This document shows, piece by piece, positions 1 to 11,500 of a DNA stretch of 64,000 nucleotides. Under the pieces are notes generated by a model. The model searched no databases. It was given only the letters and a program-made list of their open reading frames with translations, and had not been told where the DNA came from. The number at the start of each line of letters is the position of its first letter. Positions within the stretch are counted from its first letter, which is position 1. The DNA is from Amphiura filiformis (Eukaryota; Echinodermata; Ophiuroidea; Amphilepidida; Amphiuridae), in contig NW_027305508.1 in NCBI RefSeq assembly GCF_039555335.1, positions 62,001-126,000 of the forward strand, written 5' to 3'. A program made the translations under genes and the position numbers.

Positions 1-340
1 TCAAAATGCTACTTCGTCCATCCAGGACCAACTTCGGGGGGGGGTTCAGAACTGCCAAAGTAACAATAATTTTTTGTCCATTTTTTTGGCCAGTCAGAGC
101 CCTTTGGTAGGACATTACGGTACTCTTATATTATATATATTGAGCCAATTAGAATACTTTTAGCTGAGATAATACCCATGCAAAACTCCAATTGTACATC
201 ATTTGTACATTTTGACCCCCCTGAAAACCAATGTCAGACATGTTGCCCCACCATCAACTTCAGGTATCTTGAAAATATGTTCTTGGACAACATTTCTGAG
301 AGATATTGGCTTTGGGACTCGATGACTTTGCTTTAAAAGC
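1..340. repeat. Truncated arm of a palindromic repeat (family A)
   Basis: The stretch CTTCGTCCATCCAGGACCAA through CCACCATCAACTTCAGGTAT matches 5317-5640, and in reverse 5650-5960, with small indels. It is a partial copy cut by the window edge. Confidence 0.75.
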
Positions 341-637
341 ATCAGTTAGGTTTGCCTACTCACATACATGACATAGGAGTCATTCTAACCACATCAACAA
401 AATGGCTTGGTTGGTCAGTGGTCATCCCCTCAAATTTTGCTATACCTCATACCTCTATGAGCATAATGAAGACATGAAAAAAATGAATGCTCAACTCCAA
501 GTGGTTTTGGAGATATGGCTTGTCAAAATTTGGCCCAGACCCCCACTTTTTCCTCTCTCCATTTGCGTCGTTGAATTAGTAGCGTTTTGGAACACTCATA
601 TTTTGACTTTGCGATAAATTTATTAAGCTGAAAAGTA

Positions 638-878
638 TGACCTACGGTGACTTTTACCCAGAGAAGCAGAATCTTGACTCAGTAACATTGTATCTTATCT
701 ACTGAAGAAGTTGTGGGTCTCTAAAAACAATTTTTTCGTTTCGTTTTTGACAAATAAAATTTTTACAAAACGAGAGACCCATAACCATGATAACTTCTTA
801 AGTAGATAAGATGCACTGTTTCTGAAGCCAGGTTCTGTTTTTCTTGGTAAAAGTCAAATCTCTCGGGTCAACGTGCAA
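638..878. repeat. Foldback (hairpin) element
   Basis: GTATCTTATCTACT...AGAAGTTGTGGGTCTCT at 690-722 is mirrored by AGAGACCCATAACC...AGTAGATAAGATGC at 768-812, and the pairing extends outward to GACTTTTACCC and GGTAAAAGTC. Confidence 0.65.
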
Positions 879-1935
879 TTCTATGTTAATACTCAATTTT
901 GTACTTAAAATAATTATTACCATCACTGCTCGATTGTAAAAAAAAAAAAAGCTGTCTTTTAGACCATTTTTTCTAATCTTTTAGTACAATTGTTTCGGAG
1001 TTTCCCTGTCAACTTTGTTATGCAATATTATTTCCAATATATAATATTTGTCCTGAAGCTGCAATTTTATTTTTAGAGAATAAATATAATGTGTTGTTTT
1101 CGCCAGCCCATAGGGCTGGTATCTAATTCTAAGATGGGATTTGTGTACACTAAAGATTAGCTAAGATTATAGCCTTCTTCTATTGGTATGAATTATTTTT
1201 TTTACTTCTTGTGGTGGAAATGTTTTTGATGTCTGCTAATTCGATTTGCAAGGAAAAGAAAGTATGTTTTGCCGTTTCAACGAACGAAAACGATTGAGTA
1301 TTGCCAAAGTTATGTTTGAATTAATTATGACTTAAAAAGTTATCATAGGTTAGGCCTACACATATAAACATAAACTTGTTCAGCAATCAGCATATCAAAA
1401 AAATGACATGGTCAACAATTAGTAATTAGCGGGAATGGTCACTGGAACGAGGTCATATCAGTGGACTACTGAGCATAGCATGATGTTTGGTTGCCTGTGA
1501 GTGCATAATTGATATGTTGATAACAGATCTAATAATGTTGTAGAATCAAAATCTTCATTATATCATATGAACCACATTGAAGTCAAAGTAATTATCTATC
1601 CTATCCTGTATCGTTTTATGGATAAAATTGACTCCAAATGTTATTGATGATATTATTGCTATCTTTAACATCAGTTTTGTCTTTTCAACTGGAAAAATCC
1701 GATGGAAAATAAAGTTTTTAGGGGCTAGCTATAATATTGAACAATATATCCCATATTTTGACATGCACTTATAGAAAATAAATAAATTATTGTCTTACTT
1801 TATAAATTATAAATACTGTAAAATGACACATAACTAAAGTGAGGCCACTTTCTATCATTTTTATTTGATTTGATTTGATTCATAAAATTACATTCAACAA
1901 AATGATTGAAGACTGAGAAAACACACAATGCAGAC
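879..1935. other. No gene seen
   Basis: AT-rich sequence with a poly(A) run at 937-950 and no open frame, splice-bounded exon or strong repeat that I can support. Confidence 0.5.
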
Positions 1936-2242
1936 TATTACAGAAAATACATGCACACACCCTGTAGAGGAGTTTGGATTTAAGGACTATTTGACCAGAT
2001 ATGATTGCTGCAAATCCAGACTAAATCAACACAAGGATATTTCACATTCGAAAATCCTAAATTTGATAGGCTCATTTCTGACAATTCTGTGATTTTTGAT
2101 ACATTTTATTGTATTTCTAAGCTTTTTCCAATAGCATTGCCAACTGAAATTGAGTCGTTTTCAAGACACAAACTTGGAAATCCAGACCTTTCTTTCAATG
2201 AGAATTGTATGTGGGGTGTGCACTTATTCTGGAATACCCTAA
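1936..2242. repeat. MITE of the CTATTCCAGAAAATA family, diverged
   Basis: The left end cagaaaatacatgcacacacc and the right end GGTGTGCACTTATTCTGGAAT are inverted; inside are CAAATCCAGAC and CTTGGAAATCCAGACCTTTC. It is related to 14815-15168 and 22545-22835. It ends just before the first exon of the DUF6589/PHD gene. Confidence 0.6.
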
Positions 2243-2273
2243 ACGTCTAATTATTGTCTTATTTCATTAATAG

Positions 2274-2532
2274 AGTCAAGTTCAAAAGTACATTCGTACG
2301 TACAAACCAGACAAGGCGCTTCGCTGTCTAATTTCGCAATACCCAAAGGCAGAAAGTGAAATGGTCCACCTCGTCACTGGTAAAGTCAAAAAGGAAATGG
2401 ACAATTTCTTATCAACATATGACGAAGACGAAGACGCCAAATGCACCTTGGAAAAAGTCTGCGGGTTTTCGGCAATTCAGGAAGCAGCCAAGCTGCAACA
2501 ATGTTGTCCAATCTTGTACAACGCCCTCGAAG
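2274..2532 (+). CDS. DUF6589/PHD gene, first visible exon
   Basis: The acceptor ttaatag precedes AGT CAA GTT and the donor is GAAG|GTATAT, ending in phase 1. The exon encodes SQVQKYIRTYKPDKALRCL and later CTLEKVCGF, without stops over 86 codons. It probably follows an exon to the left that I could not find. Confidence 0.7.
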
Positions 2533-5500
2533 GTATATAACAACTATCATTTAGAAAGTGGCCATTTTAAATATCCCTTTAGCTGCACTCGAAAATTCAA
2601 TGAGCAATTTGTCCCTATATGCACAAAACAAGTCCTGGTGTATTTATCCCTATCGGGGTTAGACTTAGGGAGGCATCGCTTTATAAGGTTAGCAATTAAT
2701 CTTTGCCCCCCCTTTAGACCTACACATGCCAAATGTTTTGGATCCCAATTTGCATTTGAACCAAAAGAAAACAAGTCAAGTTTGTCTGTCAGCCAAGATG
2801 GCATATGACATTCTTCCCATGATCTATGTTATTTGCTATTTGTAAAAAGAGATATTAGAATCGTGTAATTCGTTTTCTTAAAATGTATAGAAGATACATA
2901 TCAAACCTTTGTAGCATTTTCAATACACAAACTTGAAATTATCTCTATTAACAGGAGCCTTAAATGGAGTCAAAGCAGACAAAAGGTCAAAGAAGGTTCA
3001 AGTCATTGGAATGATAGCGTCACAGATTGCATTCTTCCACCGCCCAAGAATTAACAACGGCCTGCAAAAATTGAATAGTTTGATGATGTGGCTGGCGGGA
3101 TGCAAAAGAGAGGTAACGGAAACGGAAAGCAAATTGTAATGGCTCTAAGACTTGAGTGCAATGCAATGAAATCAATGCAAAATACATAATTATGTATGAA
3201 ATATTTATTAAATCTTCAATTTTCGTGATAATTTCTCTATTGACAATCTGTAGTCGCATTATTTGTGTCAAAACATTGCGGCTGTGTACGACCATTTTCA
3301 ACACAATAACTCCTTTCGTACGTAATTGGTGCATGTGTATTTACAATTTAGTGAGCAATGTTATCTTTCCAAGCACTGGTTTATCATGCATAAAGACATT
3401 ACTAAAGGTTGTCTTTGCAAGCACTGGATAGGCCAACACAAAATACTTATTACGAACTAAAAAAATAAATGTTGCTTCTAACTTTTTATAGATCATCACC
3501 AAATTCAACCACGCAGGATGGTGCATGGGGATCCAGGCAACTAATAATGTGATAGACAAACTCATCCAGGATCATGATAAGGAACTGGTGGCTTGGAAAC
3601 AGCACCTGGAAAAGCAATTCTTTCCAGGTACGTGACAAGAAAAAAGACACTTTTAAACAGTCGACTCTTTTGAACAGGGTTCTTCATTTACATTGACCCT
3701 GGTCGTGTTGATTTCGAGACGTTCGCTTAATCACGTTAGCCCTCCTTCTTATTTTATACACAGAAACTAGCGATCAGCCTACCGCAGTAGAAGAAATGGA
3801 GGAAGATGCAGTGGAATGTCTAGCAAACATGTTTGGTAAGTTGGTGCCTTTATACATAATATGAAATATTATTCAAGCGTTATATACACTATGTGGTGAA
3901 AAGAAGGTTCGTCAAAATGAAAACATTTGTGATGTATCATTCCAGCACGTCATGAAGTCCCACAAAAGAAACATACGGGATCTCCAGGATCTGCAGGATC
4001 ATCAGCTTCATCAGTGTCTGCAGGATTTGCAGGATCATCAGCATCGCCAGTGTCTGCAGGATGTCCAGGATCATCAGGATCTGCAGGAGCATCAAGTGCA
4101 GTTAATGAACCGGTCATTTCCCCAACGGCGGCAGCAGGTATAATACAATGAAATTCATCCGTTGAATGCACAAAGAAAATGAAAGGAACCATGGGACTTT
4201 TCAGTTGCTTTTGGGGTTCCCTTATATAATATAATATAATTATACAATTATTGATGGATCTTAGGAAAGAGTACGTGGTCTACTAAAAGAATATATTATC
4301 AGTAGGTACTCAAATTATCATACTTTTGAAGGGCATTACATAATGCATAACCCATAAAACCGAATGTTGTATATACTATTGATATATATTCTAATGATTA
4401 ATTTTAATTTTCATTATTTTTCTCATATTTAGAGCCGTTAGCGTATACCATCACGTTTGACAATGTCAATCAGCGTATAAACGCCCGCCATCATTCTAGG
4501 AAACATTCAAACACGATGATGAACATGATTAACGCATTTGCGACACAAAGCAGAAACCCACCACCACCGGAGTTATCTTCCAAACGGCCCACGGCTGAAG
4601 AAATCCAAGCAATTTCCCTCGAAAACCTGCTTCCTTCGTCACAAGATCAAATCAGGCAAACAGATGAAAGTATAGTTATGGTCATGCGCATGCTTTGTAA
4701 GCATATAGCTGCATTTAAGAATGTTGAAGTAGAACAGCACATTTCTCATCCATATACTGATGAGTCGTCCAAGAAAACCCCAGTAGTAAGTCAATATATC
4801 ATGATATCCATGCACTTCAAAATCTTCGATACAGGGCATATGCTACACAAAAAACCCTTTCTGTTGAATCGGGTTTTTTTTCGTAATCTTGATGGAGAGC
4901 TGCAGCCACACAAAGTTGCTTCATCACAAGCCCTATAACACAATTTGCATCCGGTTGGTGACGACCTTCTTAATTACTGTTTAATGCTGACCCATTCCAT
5001 GTCAACTCCAGGGATGTGCACCGCAGCACCTCTTCAATTTTTTTTTCTGTGTGGTGGTAGATATTGATGAGAAAGTAAAATCCCGAAAATTTGAGCTTCA
5101 TACTCATTTCGTTTTCCTGTGGCATCAATTTGAAATTTAGGGGTTTCACCGTAAAAATGTGTCGCAACGCGAAGACGACGTTGGAGGTCCATAAATGTGT
5201 ATAAAGGGAACCCTTTACAACTTTGAAAAGTATGTATCCTGGGGTACTTATTTGTGTAGAATTCAAATCTGGTATCAGAAAACTTGTAACTCCTTTACTT
5301 TAAAAGATATAGGGCCCTCAAAATGCAACTTCGTCCATCCAGGACCAACTTTGGGGTTGGTCAGAACTCCAAAAGTACAAATAATTTTATTGTCCATTTT
5401 TTGGCCAGTCAGAGCCCTTTGGTTGGGCATTACTCTTATTCAATATTGAGCCTATTAATACTTTTAGCTGAGATATAACCCATGCAAAACGCCAATTGTA

Positions 5501-8500
5501 CATTTTGTGTACATTTTGACCCCCTGAAAACCAATGTCAGACATTTTGATCCACCATCAACTTCAGGTATGTTGAAATGTCGGAATCAACATTTGTACAG
5601 ATCTATGGCAGGGTATGGCAAACACTAAGTGATGTTTGAATTCTCATCAAGTTATACATAGCCAATATCTCTCAGAAAAATGCTGTCCAAGGACATATCT
5701 TAAACATACCTGAAGTTGATGGTGGGGCAAAATGTCTGACATTGGTTTTCAGGGGGTCAAAATGTACACAAAATGTACAATTGGCGTTTTGCATGGGTAA
5801 TATCTCAGCTAAAAGTATTCTAATAGGCTCAATATTGGATAAGAGCAATGTTCTACCAAAGGGCTCTGCCTGGCAAAAAAATGGACAAAAAATTATTTTT
5901 ACTTTTGGAAGTTTTGGCCCCAAAGTTGGTCCTGGAAGGACGAAGTTGCATTTTGAGGGCCCTATATCTTTTTAAGTAAAAGAGTTACAAGTTTTCTGAT
6001 GCCAGATTTGAATTCTACACAAATAAGTACCCCAGGATACATACTTTTCAAAGTTGTAAAGGGTTCCCTTTATACATTTATGGACCTCCAAACGTCGTCT
6101 TTCGTGTTGCGACACATTTTTTACGCTGACCCCCCTAAATTTCAAATTGATGCCACGGGAAAACGAAATGGAGTATGAAGCTAAAATTTTCGGGATTTTA
6201 CTTTCTCATCAATATCTACCACCACACAGAAAAGGAAAAAAATTGAAGAGGTGCTGCGGTGCACATCCCTGGAGTTGACATGATATTTGCGTACTTACAA
6301 TTCAGTTTGCAATGTTATCTTTCCAAGCGCTGGTTGTGCGTGCATCATAACAGAGTGGACCGAGTGTCTTTGATGATTTCTTTAGAAAACATTGTCAAAT
6401 TGATGACTTCAATACCAGAAGTAAAGATCGACTGAGGCTTCCTTTTATCAAGAGGTGAACAATATACCAAGTAGCAAAAATTCAGGCCTCCCTTTAGCAT
6501 TTCCTGTGATTCCTCAGTCTCACATAATATTATATGATATTTGTATTCTGTATAATATTGAATATTGTTATGTCATGAGTGGCTGAATGAATGAATGAAT
6601 AAATGAATGAATGAAGGAATGAATGAATGAATTAATAAATGAAATGAATAAATGAATGAATCAATCAATGTGTCACTTCTGAAATGGTCTACTTTTCCAT
6701 TCACATATTATTTTACTTAAGGTTCCTATGGGCGTTAAAAAATATGATGAAAACAAACCAGGCGATATAATAGACTTTCTTCATGAGCTGCATACATATG
6801 TCCCTCAAGACATACTTGGGATGGCCTTGGAGATAGTTCTGTTTGGAGACGGGTTGACAGCAGAGAGGATACTTGCTGCTCAGAAAGGGCGAAAGAACGG
6901 CGAGTCGATGGTTGATATGCTGATTGGTGTTGTGCCGGCAGCTCAAGATTGGCACAAACGTGTCTTGCTACTGCAGGTTTGAGTTACTTTAAATCAAAAT
7001 TCATTCATTATATTCATTATTATCATGATTATGTAAAAACCTTCAAACAACATTTACTTATATTATGGACACTTCAAAGTAATCAGTTAGCTTAGCGAGC
7101 AAGGAGCAGGGTGGAGAGTGCTCCCATGACAAAAATAAAAGAGAAAGGGGTCCCTGTGACAAAATATTAGAGCAAATCGGAAGCCAAAATGAAAAGAAAA
7201 GTGGATAAGGAGTCTGTTACAACCTTCAAATGTTTATGTTTTAGCCCCCCTACAATTTTAATTCCCCAACATAGAAAGCTGCCTACGCCCCTGTTAGAAA
7301 TGCAGACTCATACAATTGTAAAGATTGTTAAGACTACACTTAATGCCACAAATAGCATATCTTGAGCAGAATCTGCAAGGCGTTATAATCGCACACATTT
7401 GTCAACCCAAGCCCGTTTATTTATCCGGGGGGGGGGGGTCACTCACTACTTGACGTCACGCGCCCGTGTCCAAGAAATCGTCTAAAAGAGTATGTTTTTC
7501 ACCACACAGCGGCGTCGACGCCTTTTTGAAAAAGGGGTACTTTTTCAGAAGGCATCGCCATTTAGGGGTCCTTTTTCAGCCAAATCCTTAGACGGTTAGC
7601 GGGTTAGTAATATTATTGTTTGAGTGAGTTTGCATTAATTTGATAAAAATCACCAATTTTTCATTGATTCTTGTTACTTTTGTGCATGTTTTCTTCAGTA
7701 TCTATATGTCTGCAACATCAAAAAGACACCTTGGGTATCAAAGTAGCTCATTTCCCTGTTTACGCCACTTAGGGTATAAATTAGATATTTCTCAGTTAAC
7801 GCCATAGGGTATAGTTTTTGCATGTGCTACGCCATTAAGGGTAGGATTTTGCATGTGTTTCGACATTAAGGGGTGCAATTTGGTTATGTGAAAATTCGCC
7901 ATTAACGGTGCATTTGAGAGGTGTTCGGACGCGGGTGGGAGACACTTTTGTGTGAGAGTGACCCCCCTCGGTTTATTTATCACTTTCACAGGCTGTGACA
8001 TCAGGTTATATCGACTGACCATCTGTGAAAATGCTTCGAAGGCGACCCTCACATTGGTGGGTTTTTTTTTCAAGTGTAAAACAATTCACTCGTGTATACT
8101 TTACCTTATTGCAGGATGATTGGGACACCCTTTACGGGGAAGACCTTGGTGCGCGAGACATCGGCACCTTGGTGTATTTAAGAAACCGGTACTGCCATAC
8201 CAGTGTTACCAAAGACGTTTCGCACTGCTTTCAGGATGCTTATGAGTTACTGGAGTTTGTAACAACAGCATATGTGGTTGCAATGGCAATGCACATCATG
8301 GGAATTGACGACCCAAAGGAGATACCAAATGATCTACCAGAGTCCTCCAGTGATTTGTCCAAGTATGCACAGGATGTGAGCCGCGAAATCGTGGAGTTTT
8401 CCATCATAGAGGCCCCCAAAGACGCATATCTCAAATATGAAGACCTACAAGAAGACCTGGACGACGACGTCATAGATTCAGAAGTGTCTGATATGGAGGA

Positions 8501-11500
8501 AGAGGACGAAGTGAAGGAAGAGGAGGATTATGATGAGCTGTGCCTGTGCAAGCAACAACAGGCCAGCAGCTCCCCTATGTTGTATTGCAACAACCGCTTT
8601 TGCACACTAGGAAGCTGGTTCCATTACGATTGTATCGGGATTACATCAGACACAGTTCCCAAAGGTATTTGGTTCTGCTCCAAGGCGTGTGAGGCGGATG
8701 TAGCTGCGTCCGGAAAGAAGCCGAAGAAGTCGAAGAAAAAGAAGAAGGATGTCCAAATTAAGGTGGACGGGAAGCGGCAATATGCTCGCGGGATTATATC
8801 CGCGGGTCTGAAAGCTATATGCCGACGTGACGCCGTACACGAAAATGACGGGTTAAGAATAATCAGGCACTGGAAAGAAGATCTACTACAGTTCCACGTG
8901 CAAAAACATCCCAAATATTTGAACCTGGGAACACACATGCTGCTCTGTGTTAGTGGCGCTGTCTCTGAAAGACTGCGTCATAGCTTGATGTGGGATCGGA
9001 CTGTCAATACAGTTGGAGGGAAGGGGAACAACATCTCCCAAGATAAATACAACGAGTTGTTGAATGGCGCGTACAAAGGTACTTCCACAGTGAATGTATT
9101 TCACAAGTAACAGCTGGATGGTGTGTAATTTGACTCGGTGGTGCGTGGTAAATTAACAGTATGTAACATCATGCATGGTAATTGGTAATGAACCTTCACC
9201 TAACCTAACCTCACCTAACCTCACCTAATCTCACTTCACTGTCATGACTGTTGGCATCGTTTGGGCGCCTTAATCATGAATATTACAGCCGCAATGAACG
9301 TAGCAGAAAAAACCCATTCATTTGTTTGTTTCTATCTGCTAGCATTATTACACAGTAGTGACCAATGTTCTCTTTCCAAACACTGGTTAGCAACAGAAAA
9401 TATACGTATTACAAACTAGTGAATAATGTTGTCTTTCCATGCGCTGGTTGGCCGCAGAAAATACGTATTGCAAACTAGTGAATAATGTTGTCTTTCCGTG
9501 CGCTGGTTAGCAACAGAAAATATACGTATTACAAACTAGCGAATAATGTTGTCTTTCCATGCGCTGGTTGGCCACAGAAAATACGTATTGCAAACCAGTG
9601 AATAATGTTGTCTTTCCCCACAGATGTTCCATAGTGTTAAAACGTGTTTTTATTGTGGCGTATACATGGATTATTAACTCACCAAACACATCACGTGTTC
9701 GTCAACGTTCGCAAAAGGTTACACATTTAAAAACAAATGTTTGAAAATCACATTTACAGAACATTTTACCAATCATTTTGTGGGTATGTTTGTATGACCA
9801 AATGTTTTGATGAAAACCAAAGGCAACCTTTCAAACATTTTAGCAACACAATGTGTGTGTCCTGGTAAATGTAAACAAGCGATATCAGTGTTGTATGCAA
9901 TACTTCCTATTCAAGAAAAATAGACCACTATTTGTTTTATTTTTTTTTAATATCACCCACTTTTGCCTAATCAAACTTGTCCAATTGTAATACATCATTT
10001 TTTATTTAAGAAATTAATTTCACAACCAATAATTAAATATAACATGAATTACTACAATAATGAGGTAACTCCTCACCCATACTCAACATTTGGAATTCTT
10101 ACACTTGCGGAAAGTGTTAAAATTAGGTGACTTCATGCAATTTTAATTTTTCAATTTTATAATTCTAATTTGATAATTTTCCCTACAATTACAAAAATAT
10201 TAACATAGGAATTTTATTATCAGAAGTAACAAATACATTATAGGATTTAGCTATTTTTTCATTTGGCAAAAGAAGATGATATGTGATGCGATAAAGTAAA
10301 GTCGGTAGGAACTCGGAAATACTCAATTTTCAGTTTCTCAAAGGACAGTAAAAACATTAATAAATGTGCATTTTGCAGAAACCCTGTTGAAATTGAACGC
10401 CTAGTTCCAAAGATATGAGCAATTAAAAGAGTTTCCAAAACAACAGGAAACGAAAGAAACATTAAATTTGTTTGGCTTTTATATAGGCCTATCTCACAAT
10501 CAATATTTCCAAGTTCCGACTGATTTTGCTTGATCACAACACATATTTGACCAATTGAAAGGAATTAGTGGCGTATTTTTCTTGAAGTATAAGCAACAGT
10601 CATCAAAAAATGGACCCCCTTCACCGAAATATTCATGACCCACTCCTTGTTATACATTCCCTTACCATACTACAATAATGCGGTAACTCCTCACCCATAC
10701 CCAAAATTCAAAATATTTCCAGGTCAATCAATCATCAGTTGAAGCCTTTATTACAGTATTTTTCCACAAATGTTGAAGTCATGTGATAAAGTTTGAGCTC
10801 ATGAATCGCATATTTTATCATTTATTTTACAGAGAGTTCAAAGACGTCAAAAGGTCAACTTACGGAACAGACAATCAAAAAGACATAGCCTAATGGTTGC
10901 ACACAAAGAAAACTCGAGCATACATACGATAGACACACATATGCCCTGGCAACAAAGTTGACAAGAGAACTACAGGTATGTTTCAGTCATCCAAAATTGC
11001 AAAAGTGACGTTTTGTTACGTAATTTTGTTATACAGACTTGACATTTAATATGGAATACTCAGTTATGCAAAATTTCAAGACCGGTCTGGTAGAGGTCTG
11101 CATAAATGGCTCGAGCTAAATATTAACTGGGGAGTGTCGGGTTATAATGCAAAATAATTGTTTGACAGAAAATGTGCTTTCCATTAGTTTATATTATTAT
11201 TATGCCGCTCATAATGTAGTAAACTAGCCTGAAAATGGCTGATTTAAGGCGACTGAATTTGAATTTTGTGGGGGTAGAATTTCTGAATTTGAGCAACATT
11301 ATTCTAATATTAGCAAATTGATTGAGGTTTATGGCAATTCTATTGAACCTAAATACCAATAAGTGTTCGTCAGAACTGAAATGCACCTGTGATCTACTAG
11401 TTTTGAAAGTGGGAGGAGGCTATAAAATATGCCTCTATAAAATGGTATGCACTCAGACAATTTGAATCCTGATACACCACACTTAGCCCGTGCGGTCTAT

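Noticed and set aside
3950-4192. Asp/Pro/Ala-rich minus frame and Gln/Asp/His-rich plus frame
   Set aside because: Both are shadows of the Gly/Ser/Ala coding minisatellite of exon 5 at 3946-4137, whose splice borders and phase fit its neighbours.
5672-5975. Paired open frames on both strands around 5.7-5.9 kb
   Set aside because: They are mirror images within the 1.3-kb palindrome, not genes.
8025-8114. Starting the large 8-9 kb frame at the ATG at 8025
   Set aside because: The acceptor ccttattgcag at 8114 and the phase from exon 7 show the exon begins at 8115; the 30 codons before it are intron.
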